A DNA stretch of 37,482 bases from SVQP01 sp045594705 (GTDB taxonomy: Bacteria; Bacillota; Clostridia; Oscillospirales; CAG-272): NCBI GenBank assembly GCA_045594705.1, contig JAZNZB010000093.1, positions 1-37,482 of the forward strand. Direction: 5' to 3'. Below, in pieces: positions 8,694 through 16,284 of this stretch. Below the pieces are notes generated by a model. The model did not search any database and was not told the DNA's origin. It saw only the letters and a list, made by a program, of their open reading frames with translations. A program made the translations under genes and the position numbers. Positions within the stretch are counted from its first letter, which is position 1. The number at the start of each line of letters is the position of its first letter.

Positions 8694-9922
8694 ACTGTTT
8701 TACCTCCGTGAATTGTAGTGATGCAAGTGCCAAAGAGCCTGTGACCCGCAAAAGGAGTCGCGCGACCCTTGGTACAGAATGTGTAGGGATCAACGACGTA
8801 TTCGCCGTCGCATTGCCAAACGGTCAGGGAATCGGGTGAGAGCGGAATGCCGAATCGCATTCTCGGTGCGATTGCCAGGGCGTCAATGATGCGTTCAAGG
8901 CTGACTCTGCCCGTTTTGACCAAGTAAGTGTAGAGCACGGGGAAGGCTGTCTCCAATCCCACAACGCCCATCGCGCTCTTTTCAAGCCCCTTGGATTTTT
9001 CTTCCCACGAGTGGGGGGCGTGGTCGGTGGCGATCATGTCGATCGTGCCGTCGATCAAGCCTTCTATCAAAGCCTCGCGGTCATCGGCCGAGCGAAGCGG
9101 GGGATTCATCTTGAAGCGTCCGTGCTCTTCCAGATCGGCGTCACAAAGCGTCAGGTAATGCGGGCCTGTCTCGCAGGTCACGTTCACCCCGCGCGCTTTG
9201 GCCTCTCTGATCAGCTGCACGCTCTCCTTGGTGGAGATGTGGCAGACGTGGTAAGCGCAGCCGGTTTTTTTTGCAAGCTCGAGGTCTCGCTTGATCGGCC
9301 CCCATTCGCTCTCGGAGCAAATGCCGCGGTGACCGTGCGCTGCTGCGTATTCGCCGTCGTGAATGTAGCCGCCGCGCAAGAGTGCATTGTCCTCGCAGTG
9401 GGCAACCACGATCTTTCCAAGTGCCTTGGCGCGCTGCATCAGCTGCTCCATCATCTCGGCACTCTGCACGCCGCGTCCGTCGTCCGAGTAGGCGATCGCG
9501 TGCTCGGCCATACCCTCCAGGTCCGCGGCGACCTCGCCCTTCTGACCCACCGTCAAAGCCCCTAAGGGGTAGACGTCAATGACGGCGTCACGCTCAATGA
9601 TGGCCAGCTGCTCGGCTAAGTGCTCAACGCTGTCGGGTACGGGATTTAAGTTGGGCATGCTGCACACCGCCGTATAGCCGCCGTGCGCTGCTGCCGCCGT
9701 GCCTGTGGCAATGGTCTCTTTATAAGAAAAACCCGGCTCTCGAAGATGTACATGGACATCACAAAAACCGGGAAAAATATCACAATTATGGAAAACAGTG
9801 TCAATATCAGAAGCAGAGACACTGCCGGGAGCAGAAAAAGACAAAGCACCATCCGCAAGGACAACGTCCTTGTGAATGAATCTACCGTTATCAAACATAC
9901 GAGCGTTTGCGAACAATGTCAT
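8678..9922 (-). CDS. pyrC: Dihydroorotase, class I
   Basis: Closes carbamoyl aspartate to dihydroorotate, step 3. The 414-residue amidohydrolase has the zinc pair H57-V-H59 in DVHVHLREPG, a later HCED, CHIS, the ETGPHYL loop and ATDHAPHS, all typical of class I. The ATG at 9922 is preferred: AAAGGA lies 10 bases upstream, while a TTG two codons earlier is too close to it. It is the first structural gene of the operon and follows a long leader. Confidence 0.95.
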   Translation of the reverse strand: MTLFANARMFDNGRFIHKDVVLADGALSFSAPGSVSASDIDTVFHNCDIFPGFCDVHVHLREPGFSYKETIATGTAAAAHGGYTAVCSMPNLNPVPDSVEHLAEQLAIIERDAVIDVYPLGALTVGQKGEVAADLEGMAEHAIAYSDDGRGVQSAEMMEQLMQRAKALGKIVVAHCEDNALLRGGYIHDGEYAAAHGHRGICSESEWGPIKRDLELAKKTGCAYHVCHISTKESVQLIREAKARGVNVTCETGPHYLTLCDADLEEHGRFKMNPPLRSADDREALIEGLIDGTIDMIATDHAPHSWEEKSKGLEKSAMGVVGLETAFPVLYTYLVKTGRVSLERIIDALAIAPRMRFGIPLSPDSLTVWQCDGEYVVDPYTFCTKGRATPFAGHRLFGTCITTIHGGKTVWKIK

Positions 9923-10199
9923 TTTCAAAGGTTCCTTTCTTTTGGGATCGAAACAAAAATAGCCACGTCAAAAGCAAGTCTTTTTGACGCGACCAAAGAC
10001 GGCAAACCCCATAGCGCGGGTTCGCCCAAGAAAGCTCCGAATACACCAAAGCATTGCCAAAAAGAGCCCCTTTTATTTGTCTGCGCCGACCAAACTGCCT
10101 CGGACAGAATTTTGTCTTGTGAAAACGCGGTCAAGCAACACTGCTTGATCAATCGCCAAACTGCCCGAGTGATCCTGCCGCAAGCCCTATTTTCACATC
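9923..10199 (-). promoter_or_regulatory. Long leader of the pyr operon with candidate attenuator
   Basis: About 277 bases separate the predicted transcript start from pyrC. Seen on the minus strand: a hairpin TCAAGCA-GTGT-TGCTTGA (10131-10148); a 9-bp stem at 10001-10026; and a 10-bp stem with arms at 9982-9991 and 9964-9973, followed after three bases by a U-rich tract (complement of 9951-9960), 30 bases before the pyrC start. The last resembles an intrinsic attenuator. A TTG-initiated frame of 75 codons (10152-9925) runs through the leader and stops two bases before the pyrC ATG; it has no clear ribosome site. I see no PyrR-type binding loop. Pyrimidine control here is inferred, its mechanism open. 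Confidence 0.5.
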
Positions 10200-10205
10200 T
10201 ATCAT

Positions 10206-10234
10206 ATTATAGCACAAAGTCAAAAATAAGTCAA
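10206..10234 (-). promoter_or_regulatory. Sigma-A promoter of the pyr operon
   Basis: TTGACT (complement of 10229-10234), a 17-bp spacer and TATAAT (complement of 10206-10211) preceded by TGC, an extended -10. Transcription should start near 10199. Confidence 0.85.
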
Positions 10235-10260
10235 GGCTTTCGAGGGTGAAAACCTTGACT
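10222..10260 (-). terminator. Terminator of ktrBA overlapping the pyr -35 box
   Basis: Arms AGTCAAGG (10229-10236) and CCTTGACT (10253-10260) pair perfectly, extended by AAA/TTT, and on the minus strand are followed by TTATTTTT. The 3' arm contains the TTGACT -35 box of the pyr promoter, so the end of one operon and the start of the next share bases. Confidence 0.75.
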
Positions 10261-10311
10261 ATCTTTATGATCATTTTAAGAAAAGAATTGTGAAATGTTA
10301 CAAAGCGCGAA

Positions 10312-10962
10312 TTACACCAGCTTCTTGAGCGACTGCTTGCTTGCAATGACCACAAGCGTCATGTCCTTGCGCAGCAGCATCTCGGGATCGATATTGATCA
10401 TCAGTTTGTCCTCCTTGCGAAGGCCAACAACGTTGATGCCGTATTTGCGGCGCAGGCTGAGCTCGACCAGCGTTTTGCCTGCCCATTCGTCCTTGACCTC
10501 CAGCTCGACCACCGAGACCTCGTCAGATAGCTCAGCAATATCCACAAAGCCTGCGCTGAGCAGATTTTTTGCAAGGCGAACGCCCGATTCGTACTCGGGG
10601 AAGGTAACCTGATCCGCGCCGATCTTGAGCAGCATGCGCTGGTGCAGGGAATTGGCGCACTTGACGATCACGTTTTTGACGCCGGCCTCCTTGCAAAGCA
10701 TGGTGGCCATGACACTGGCCTCCAGATTGCCCGCAATGGCAATGATCACGGCGTCCATGTCCGCAATGCCCAGCTGTCTTACTGTGTCGGGCTTGGTTAC
10801 GTCAGCACATTTGCAATAGGGGATGACGCGCGTGGCCGAGTTGACCACGTCGGGATCCATATCGATCGCCAGCACCTCGGCACCGTTTTGTAAAAGCTCT
10901 TTTGCAACAGCCTTGCCGTATCTGCCAAGACCGATGACTGCGTATGATTTCTTATTAGCCAT
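10312..10962 (-). CDS. ktrA: Potassium uptake regulatory subunit, KtrA/TrkA family
   Basis: Cytosolic gating ring of a potassium channel-like transporter. The 216 residues are one RCK unit: an N-terminal Rossmann domain with GLGRYGKAVAKEL (12-24) and the acidic AIDMD that holds the ribose of the nucleotide, then an RCK-C domain from about 138. Length fits KtrA rather than the double-length TrkA of enterics. It follows ktrB by 11 bases. Confidence 0.9.
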   Translation of the reverse strand: MANKKSYAVIGLGRYGKAVAKELLQNGAEVLAIDMDPDVVNSATRVIPYCKCADVTKPDTVRQLGIADMDAVIIAIAGNLEASVMATMLCKEAGVKNVIVKCANSLHQRMLLKIGADQVTFPEYESGVRLAKNLLSAGFVDIAELSDEVSVVELEVKDEWAGKTLVELSLRRKYGINVVGLRKEDKLMINIDPEMLLRKDMTLVVIASKQSLKKLV

Positions 10963-10973
10963 AGTTTACCTCT

Positions 10974-12332
10974 CTATCCAACACTAATGTCTTCGGTTGG
11001 GTTTTCAATCAGATTTTGCGAGCTTGAGCCTACCGTAAATGCCACGGCAAGCGAGATGGGGCCTACACGGCCAAGGTACATGGTGGCTATGATGATCAGC
11101 TTGCCCAGAGCATTCAGCGTAGGCGTCAGCGCACGTGTCAGGCCGACCGTGGCGGTTGCGCTGACCGTTTCGTACAGAATGTCGATTACCGAGGCGTCGC
11201 TGACCAAGGTAAGTCCCAGCGATGCCAGTGCCATGATGCTAAAGGAGGTCATGCACACCGCCACTGCTTTACCGATCGCCTCGTCCTTGATCGTTCTGCC
11301 AAACAGGGAAACGCGGTCTCTGCCGCGAATAGAGCTGATCGCTTTTGCGACCAGTACCGCAAAGGTTACGGTCTTGATACCGCCCGCCGTACCCACGGGT
11401 GAGCCGCCTACAAACATCAGCAAGAGGGCCAGCAGCGCAGAGGGCATTGTGAGTGCCTCTTGGGGAATTGTGAAAAATCCGGCCGTTCTGGTGGTGACCG
11501 ATTGGAACAGTGCCATTTGCAGCTTATCAAAGACCGAGTGCGCACCCAGCGTGGCGGGATTGCTCCATTCAAAGGCGAGGAATGCAGCGCAGCCTGCCAA
11601 CAACAGCGCAGCCGTGCTTACAAGGACAATTTTGGATTGCAGCGTCAGATACGAGAGCGGACGCTTGCGCTTTCCTATAAGGGAAAAGACGTGCAGCACG
11701 TCCCACCATACCACAAAGCCAAGGCCGCCCGTCACGATCAGTGTCATGGTGACCGCGTTGACCAAGGGATTGGTGGCGTAAGCACTCAGGCTGACGTCGC
11801 CAAACAGGTCAATGCCCGCGTTGCAAAAGGCGGAAATGGCGGTAAAGACCGAGAGCCAGATGCCGCGCAGGCCGTATTCGGGAATAAAAACAAGCATGTA
11901 GAGCAAAGCACCCGTGCCTTCCACGATCAGCGTGCCCAGCACCACGCGGCGCACGAAGGGGCCGATGCCCGAGAGTGTATTGAGATTAAAGGCGTCGCGC
12001 AGGAGCAGGCGGTCGCCAAGACCCATCTTACGCCGCAATAAAAGCGAGATCGCACCCATGACCGTAATCAGGCCAAGACCGCCGATCTGGATCAGCAATA
12101 GGATCACGATCTGTCCGAACACGCTCCAGGTGGCGTGCGTGGAAAGTGTGACCAATCCTGTAACACAGGTGGCCGTGGTGGCGGTGAACAGCGCGTCCAC
12201 AAATGCCACGCTCTCGCCGCTCTTTGTGCTGATCGGCAACCAAAGCAGCAGCGTGCCCACCGCGATCACGCCAAGAAAGCTGAGCATGATCAGATGCGTG
12301 GTGGACAGGGATAACCGTTTTTTCGATTTCAT
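10974..12332 (-). CDS. ktrB: Potassium uptake membrane subunit, KtrB/TrkH family
   Basis: Membrane-embedded ion pathway partnered by KtrA. The 452-residue product has about ten hydrophobic segments arranged as four repeats with pore loops TATTATCVTGL, SAFCNAGIDLFG, TTRTAGFFTIP and TATVGLTRAL; the conserved filter Gly is present in each. The ATG at 12332 has AGAGGA upstream; 15 residues of frame before it overlap the promoter region and are rejected. With ktrA it forms a two-gene operon under its own promoter. Confidence 0.9.
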   Translation of the reverse strand: MKSKKRLSLSTTHLIMLSFLGVIAVGTLLLWLPISTKSGESVAFVDALFTATTATCVTGLVTLSTHATWSVFGQIVILLLIQIGGLGLITVMGAISLLLRRKMGLGDRLLLRDAFNLNTLSGIGPFVRRVVLGTLIVEGTGALLYMLVFIPEYGLRGIWLSVFTAISAFCNAGIDLFGDVSLSAYATNPLVNAVTMTLIVTGGLGFVVWWDVLHVFSLIGKRKRPLSYLTLQSKIVLVSTAALLLAGCAAFLAFEWSNPATLGAHSVFDKLQMALFQSVTTRTAGFFTIPQEALTMPSALLALLLMFVGGSPVGTAGGIKTVTFAVLVAKAISSIRGRDRVSLFGRTIKDEAIGKAVAVCMTSFSIMALASLGLTLVSDASVIDILYETVSATATVGLTRALTPTLNALGKLIIIATMYLGRVGPISLAVAFTVGSSSQNLIENPTEDISVG

Positions 12333-12367
12333 ATATTGTCCTCTTTGATTCGGTTGAATATAAGTAC

Positions 12368-12396
12368 ATTTTATCACGAAAGCGGTATCTTGTCAA
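12368..12396 (-). promoter_or_regulatory. Sigma-A promoter of ktrBA
   Basis: TTGACA (complement of 12391-12396), 17-bp spacer, TAAAAT (complement of 12368-12373), about 30 bases before the ktrB start. Confidence 0.85.
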
Positions 12397-12399
12397 TAT

Positions 12400-12446
12400 A
12401 AGAAATGGCTAACGCTGAAGCGTTAGCCATTTCTTGTCGTTTTTTA
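12400..12446. terminator. Strong hairpin terminator
   Basis: A 16-bp perfect stem (12400-12415 with 12420-12435, loop TGAA) sits between the small lipoprotein gene and the ktrBA promoter. The plus side ends in TTCTTGTCGTTTTTT; the minus side in TTCTTATATT. It most likely ends the 13.8-12.5 kb transcript only a few bases before the ktr -35 box. Confidence 0.75.
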
Positions 12447-12514
12447 CAAGATGCAGAGTATTCTGTTATAACTACTGCAATCGGAATGAGCAGGTCAAGC
12501 GCGTCGGGAGCTTT

Positions 12515-12949
12515 TTATTCGTCCACCTGAACGAAGTGCAGGATGCAGCTGTCGGGGAAGTAATCGTTGGGGTCGTAGTTGACGTAAATTTCAAATTCCT
12601 TTTTGCCAAACTCACAATCTCCGCTAAAAAGAGTGTCGTAGTCTATGTTGTGCTCATCGACTTTTTGAAACGAATCTGCGTCATATACGATCACGTGGGT
12701 AGTCCCCACAGCCCACAATAAATCAAAGGCAACAATTCCGTCTTCGGTTTTGAAAACGCCGTTTTTGACAAGACCGTCCTCACCGACCTCGAAAGACAGA
12801 TCGTATTGCTCGCACACCCATTTGGTGCCGGGCTGATCGACAGGGCGACGCCCCCGGTACCAATCGGGGTCACAGGCGCAAAACATGGAGATGCACAATA
12901 GCATCGCGACGGAAATGATTAATATTCGCATGAATCTGTTGGTGCGCAT
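12515..12949 (-). CDS. Small predicted lipoprotein, unknown function
   Basis: 144 residues. The N-terminus (Arg-rich start, hydrophobic stretch about 8-22, then MFCAC) looks like a lipoprotein signal with the anchor Cys at about 25. The mature part has CDPDW and a charged, beta-rich body; I recognise no domain. The ATG at 12949 follows a full GGAGG seven bases upstream. Third gene of a three-gene unit with the two small membrane proteins upstream (28- and 27-base gaps), starting at the ECF-type promoter near 13.94 kb. Unrelated in sequence to the lipoprotein at 34.4 kb as far as I can see. Confidence 0.75.
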   Translation of the reverse strand: MRTNRFMRILIISVAMLLCISMFCACDPDWYRGRRPVDQPGTKWVCEQYDLSFEVGEDGLVKNGVFKTEDGIVAFDLLWAVGTTHVIVYDADSFQKVDEHNIDYDTLFSGDCEFGKKEFEIYVNYDPNDYFPDSCILHFVQVDE

Positions 12950-12977
12950 AATAGACCTCCTTTTCAAAAAATCCGGG

Positions 12978-13268
12978 TCAGACGAGACGTGCAATCACGA
13001 AGGTCAAAAAAAGGTACACAAGTGAGATGCCAAAGCCGCACAGAATGCTGAGCCATTTGCGTTCGGTTTGCAAGAATCTCTCGGATTTGAAAACAAACTT
13101 CTGAAATCCGATTGCAGAAAATATGAGAACAAGCATGTTGACAACGACGTTGATGCCTATCCACTGCGGAAGATCGGAAATAGCATTCCCGTCCTCGGAA
13201 AGAAAGGCAAGCAATCCAATGCCGTAATGAATCAGCGCGTATTTGATAAATACTGTGATAAACTCCAT
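12978..13268 (-). CDS. Small membrane protein, unknown function
   Basis: 96 residues with three hydrophobic segments (about 5-22, 36-56 and 74-94), the middle two joined by a basic loop (FKSERFLQTERK). GGGAGG precedes the ATG at 13268. It is flanked by genes on the same strand at gaps of 27 and 28 bases, so it belongs to the unit opened by the YcxB-like gene. No family recognised. Confidence 0.7.
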   Translation of the reverse strand: MEFITVFIKYALIHYGIGLLAFLSEDGNAISDLPQWIGINVVVNMLVLIFSAIGFQKFVFKSERFLQTERKWLSILCGFGISLVYLFLTFVIARLV

Positions 13269-13295
13269 AGATCCCTCCCGCTCAGCGCGGTTTAC

Positions 13296-13814
13296 TTATT
13301 TTGTCGCACTGCTTGATTTGTTGATCTTGCCGCAGACGAAATCGTACAACTCACCGATGCCGTTTGGATCGTACAGCACGTAGAATTGGTTTTGCTTGGT
13401 GAGCAGATAGAACGAATTGTCATCCATTTTTTCAGCCTTTGCAAAAAATTCGTAGGAATGGCATGCGCTTCCGGTGGTATATTTGCTTGTTTGCTTGGTT
13501 CTCAAGCAATCCTGATCAAACTGGTATTCGATCACGGTGTCCGGATTGCCCGCCATCTCCTTACTGACTGCTTTGGAAAGGCCGGATTTTCTGTTTTGTA
13601 TCGCAACGAGGAAAAAAAGCAAAGCGAAAGCAAGGAAAAACATTCCTGCCGGTATCGTGTGCGCATGCTCGGAAACCAGATCATATACGATACTATAAAT
13701 GCTGAGCCCACCTGCGAAAATAAACATGAACCAAGCCATTCTTCTGCTTTTCTTGGTGTAATTTCTTCTCATTTTCAGAATCAAATCGTGCGTATATGCG
13801 GTCGTGTTGGTCAT
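13296..13814 (-). CDS. YcxB-like membrane protein
   Basis: 172 residues: a basic N-terminus, two membrane segments (about 27-46 and 56-75), then a cytosolic beta-rich domain with IEYQFDQDCLRTKQTSKYTTGSA-like strands, and a terminal LYDFVCGKIN helix. This layout resembles the YcxB family (DUF-type PH-like fold); the assignment is by overall pattern only. The ATG at 13814 has AAAGGAG upstream. It is first in a three-gene unit and follows an ECF-type promoter. Confidence 0.65.
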   Translation of the reverse strand: MTNTTAYTHDLILKMRRNYTKKSRRMAWFMFIFAGGLSIYSIVYDLVSEHAHTIPAGMFFLAFALLFFLVAIQNRKSGLSKAVSKEMAGNPDTVIEYQFDQDCLRTKQTSKYTTGSACHSYEFFAKAEKMDDNSFYLLTKQNQFYVLYDPNGIGELYDFVCGKINKSSSATK

Positions 13815-13929
13815 GTGGAACTCCTTTCCCAATGTTTTCTCATCTATACTATTGCGAGCATTTTGTCTGCCACAGATGCAGATATTTGCCGAGCAAAACC
13901 GTGTGAGTTCGGCTCTCTTCGGCTATACA

Positions 13930-13954
13930 GTCGCAAAATCTTGCAAAAAGTTTA
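13930..13954 (-). promoter_or_regulatory. ECF-sigma-type promoter A
   Basis: On the minus strand TAAAC (complement of 13950-13954), exactly 16 bases, then CGACTGTA (CGAC complement of 13930-13933), with a T6 tract 10 bases upstream. It shares this architecture with sites at 15206-15230 and 29005-29029. TGAAC-N16-CGTC-like sites are typical of extracytoplasmic-function sigma factors. The leader to the gene is about 110 bases. Confidence 0.6.
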
Positions 13955-14003
13955 TGTGTTTGGCAAAAAATGTTGTAAACAAAATGTAAACTCCGGATTG
14001 TAT

Positions 14004-14040
14004 GCAAAAAGCGGCCTGTCACATGGCAGGTCGCTTTGCA
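14004..14040 (-). terminator. Terminator of xpt
   Basis: Immediately after the xpt stop the minus strand folds as AAAGCG-A-CCTG with CAGG-C-CGCTTT and continues with a T-run inside TTTTTGC. Good intrinsic terminator apart from one mismatch. Confidence 0.7.
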
Positions 14041-14042
14041 TG

Positions 14043-14627
14043 TCAGTTCTGCTCTCTGAAGACGATGGTGCCGGTCTCGGCATCCATTTTCTCCACGATG
14101 GCAGCAGAATACAGGTCATAGCCAAGGTTGCGAATGACGCGGCCGCCGTGCTGGAAGCCCTTTTCAATCGCAATGCCGATGCCTTCCACGCTGGCGCAAG
14201 CCGACTCGGTGATCGAGATCAGACCCTGCAGCGCGCAGCCGTTGGCAAGAAAGTCGTCAATGATCAGCACGCGGTCGCCCGGGCGCAAGAACTTCTTGGA
14301 TACGATGACGTTATTTTTGTTTTTGTGGGTAAAGCTCTCCACCTCGGCAACGTACATGTCGCCGTCAATATTGATGCTCTTGGATTTCTTGGCAAACACC
14401 ACGGGCACGCCGAAATATCTTGCCGCAGAGCAGGCAATGGCAATGCCGGAGGCCTCAATGGTCAGGATCTTGGTGATTCCTTTGTCACGAAAACGCTCGT
14501 AAAAGGCTTGTCCGAGCTGATCGAGCAGAGTAACGTCCATCTGGTGATTGAGAAAGCTGTCAACCTTGAGCACGTTGCCTTCCTTGACGATGCCGTCCTT
14601 TGAAATGCGTTCTTCCAAAAAATTCAT
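14043..14627 (-). CDS. xpt: Xanthine phosphoribosyltransferase
   Basis: Salvages xanthine to XMP with PRPP. The 194-residue chain has the Xpt signature ILTIEASGIA (54-63), FAKKSKS (78-84) and the PRPP loop VLIIDDFLANGCA (120-132). The ATG at 14627 follows TCGGAGG; an upstream extension of ten residues lies in the promoter leader. Single-gene unit with its own promoter and terminator. Unlike many Firmicute xpt genes, the leader is only about 25 bases, too short for a purine riboswitch. Confidence 0.92.
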   Translation of the reverse strand: MNFLEERISKDGIVKEGNVLKVDSFLNHQMDVTLLDQLGQAFYERFRDKGITKILTIEASGIAIACSAARYFGVPVVFAKKSKSINIDGDMYVAEVESFTHKNKNNVIVSKKFLRPGDRVLIIDDFLANGCALQGLISITESACASVEGIGIAIEKGFQHGGRVIRNLGYDLYSAAIVEKMDAETGTIVFREQN

Positions 14628-14659
14628 GATGTGCCTCCGAGTGTGGTTTTGATACACTC

Positions 14660-14688
14660 ATTATAGTACAATTTTCGCACTTTGTCAA
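14660..14688 (-). promoter_or_regulatory. Sigma-A promoter of xpt
   Basis: TTGACA (complement of 14683-14688), 17-bp spacer, TATAAT (complement of 14660-14665); both boxes match consensus fully. Start expected near 14653. Confidence 0.9.
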
Positions 14689-14737
14689 CCATGATTTACT
14701 TGGGCGACCACAAGTCTCCCTCTCATACACAAATGCT

Positions 14738-15166
14738 TTATTTGTAATTCTGCTTGATGTACTCGCGCAAAGCACTGCAGCGTCTGACACCGTAAAAGCC
14801 AAACACGGTGTTTTTGATGATCAGATTGCAATAATCGCGCTTGATATCCTGCTTGGATTGCTTGATGATGATGTCGGACGCGGGAATCTCCCATACCGAA
14901 TAGGTCTGACCGTTTGCGTTGTTGGTCAGCGTCAGCACGTCGTTTTCAAAGTGCAGAAGCCAGTCGGATTTGCCCTTGCCGCTCAGATAACCGACAAGGC
15001 ATACCACGATCACGATGGATTCGAAAAACACGAAGGTCTGCCATGCGATCAAAAAGCCAAGACAGGCAAGCAGGGATAAAAGGATGCCGACAAAGAGCAG
15101 GGGCTTGAAGAATTGGAATTGTGCATATCTGACGTCAGTATCAGTGGTAAAAGAGTTGTGATTCAT
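14738..15166 (-). CDS. YcxB-like small membrane protein
   Basis: 142 residues: hydrophilic N-terminus, two membrane segments (about 22-43 and 46-64) and a soluble domain with WLLHFENDVLTLTN, WEIPASDIIIKQSKQD and a C-terminal LREYIKQNYK helix. The plan matches the protein at 13.3-13.8 kb (short tail, helical hairpin, beta-rich domain), though close sequence identity is not visible. GAGGT precedes the ATG at 15166. Monocistronic, behind the second ECF-type promoter. Function unknown; a PH-like or YcxB fold is a guess from layout. Confidence 0.65.
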   Translation of the reverse strand: MNHNSFTTDTDVRYAQFQFFKPLLFVGILLSLLACLGFLIAWQTFVFFESIVIVVCLVGYLSGKGKSDWLLHFENDVLTLTNNANGQTYSVWEIPASDIIIKQSKQDIKRDYCNLIIKNTVFGFYGVRRCSALREYIKQNYK

Positions 15167-15205
15167 CGGATGTACCTCACTTTTATTTGTTTCTACACTT
15201 ATTTA

Positions 15206-15230
15206 GTCGCATTTTTTGGTAAAAAGTTTA
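15206..15230 (-). promoter_or_regulatory. ECF-sigma-type promoter B
   Basis: TAAAC (complement of 15226-15230), 16 bases, CGACTAAAT (CGAC complement of 15206-15209), with a T6 tract 10 bases upstream, as at site A. The transcript would start about 30 bases before the gene at 15166. Confidence 0.6.
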
Positions 15231-15256
15231 CGTATTTTTGAAAAAAGTTGAAAAAA

Positions 15257-16021
15257 TTATCCCAACAGCATGTCTGTTACCAGCATAACGCAAAATCCGA
15301 CCAGCAAAGAGTAGGTCGCGCCGCGCTGGTGCCCGTGCGCATGGGTCTCGGGGATCATTTCGTCGCTGATGACGTACAGCATGGTGCCGCCCGCAAAGGC
15401 GAGTGCAAAGGGAAGGATGGCGGATGCGATGCTGACCGCAAAGTAGCCAAGCAGCGTACCCACTACCTCCACAAGACCTGTCATCATAGCCAGCGCAAAG
15501 GTTCTGCCCGGCTTGACGCCTGCTGCCAGCATAGGCCCGATGATGACCATGCCCTCGGGAATGTTCTGCAGCGCAATGCCGCCCGCAATGATCAGAGCCT
15601 GCGAGGTATCGCCCGCGCCAAAGCCCACGCCCGCGGCAATGCCCTCGGGCAGATTGTGGATGGCGATGGCCGTGACAAACAAGAGCACGCGCGAAAGGTT
15701 GGCGTTTTTGTGGGCTTCATCCTCCACGCCCGCCAGCTTGTGCAGATGCGGCACCAACTTGTCGATCAGATTCAGACAAAGCGCGCCCGCGAAGATGCCC
15801 GCCACCGTGATCAGCAGCCCCCATGCTCCCATGTCCGCCATGCCGTATTCGGCAGAGGGGAGGATGAGGCCAAGCACAGCTGCCGCCAGCATGACGCCCG
15901 CGGCAAAGGCCAGCACGATGTCCGAGAAGGTATGAGATATTTTTTTGAAAACAAAGCCGATCACGGCGCCAATGACGGTCGCACCGCCAACGCCCAAGGC
16001 TGTGAGTAATACAAGCTCCAT
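15257..16021 (-). CDS. ZIP family divalent metal transporter
   Basis: Membrane protein of 254 residues with about eight hydrophobic segments, importing zinc or iron by family. The metal-site helices carry HNLPEG (122-127) and QNIPEG (152-157); the second has Gln where many ZIPs have His or Asn. A His-containing loop (PHLHKLAG, DEAH) lies before helix IV. The ATG at 16021 follows CGGAG; 12 residues of frame before it are not used. It lies 82 bases after the rubredoxin gene, with a hairpin between, so it may be the end of the oxygen-defence operon or a unit of its own. Confidence 0.9.
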   Translation of the reverse strand: MELVLLTALGVGGATVIGAVIGFVFKKISHTFSDIVLAFAAGVMLAAAVLGLILPSAEYGMADMGAWGLLITVAGIFAGALCLNLIDKLVPHLHKLAGVEDEAHKNANLSRVLLFVTAIAIHNLPEGIAAGVGFGAGDTSQALIIAGGIALQNIPEGMVIIGPMLAAGVKPGRTFALAMMTGLVEVVGTLLGYFAVSIASAILPFALAFAGGTMLYVISDEMIPETHAHGHQRGATYSLLVGFCVMLVTDMLLG

Positions 16022-16065
16022 AAAAAACTCCGGATGTAAAGTAGTATGGCTGAGCAAGCAGCGCA

Positions 16066-16095
16066 GGGGCCGCGCAGAATGCCGGCCCCTTTTTT
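16066..16095. terminator. GC-rich hairpin between rubredoxin and ZIP genes
   Basis: GGGGCC (16066-16071) pairs with GGCCCC (16084-16089); T6 follows on the plus strand, while the minus strand, the direction of the genes, has no T-run. It may only attenuate or stabilise the transcript. Confidence 0.4.
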
Positions 16096-16103
16096 AGTTT
16101 ATG

Positions 16104-16262
16104 TCATGCTTTTTCGAAGAGTTCCTTGCCAACCCCGCACATAGGGCAGTCAAAGTCCTCGGGCAGATCCTCGAACTTGGTGCCCGGGGCGATCCCGCGC
16201 TCGGGAATGCCGACCTGCTCGTCATATTCAAAGCCGCATGCGCCGCAAACGTATTTTGCCAT
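16104..16262 (-). CDS. Rubredoxin
   Basis: A 52-residue one-iron electron carrier: C6-G-A-C9-G and C39-P-M-C42-G with the usual 29-residue gap, Tyr4, and LPEDFDCP. The ATG at 16262 has AAGGAG upstream. It lies 22 bases after the ferritin gene. In this context it probably hands electrons to the desulfoferrodoxin and the flavodiiron protein next door. Confidence 0.95.
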   Translation of the reverse strand: MAKYVCGACGFEYDEQVGIPERGIAPGTKFEDLPEDFDCPMCGVGKELFEKA

Positions 16263-16284
16263 AAAAATTCTCCTTGCTTGTGAA

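Noticed and set aside
9923..10199. PyrR-binding attenuator
   Set aside because: Stems are present but no stretch resembling the conserved PyrR loop was found, so only a general attenuator is proposed.
10149..10355. 68-codon minus-strand frame between ktrA and pyrC
   Set aside because: It crosses the ktrBA terminator and the pyr promoter and has no ribosome site.
14628..14700. Purine riboswitch before xpt
   Set aside because: The promoter boxes leave a leader of only about 25 bases, too short for the aptamer, and none of its conserved loops is present.
16066..16095. Firm terminator between rubredoxin and ZIP genes
   Set aside because: The T-run is on the wrong strand for these genes, so it is listed only as a hairpin with low confidence.
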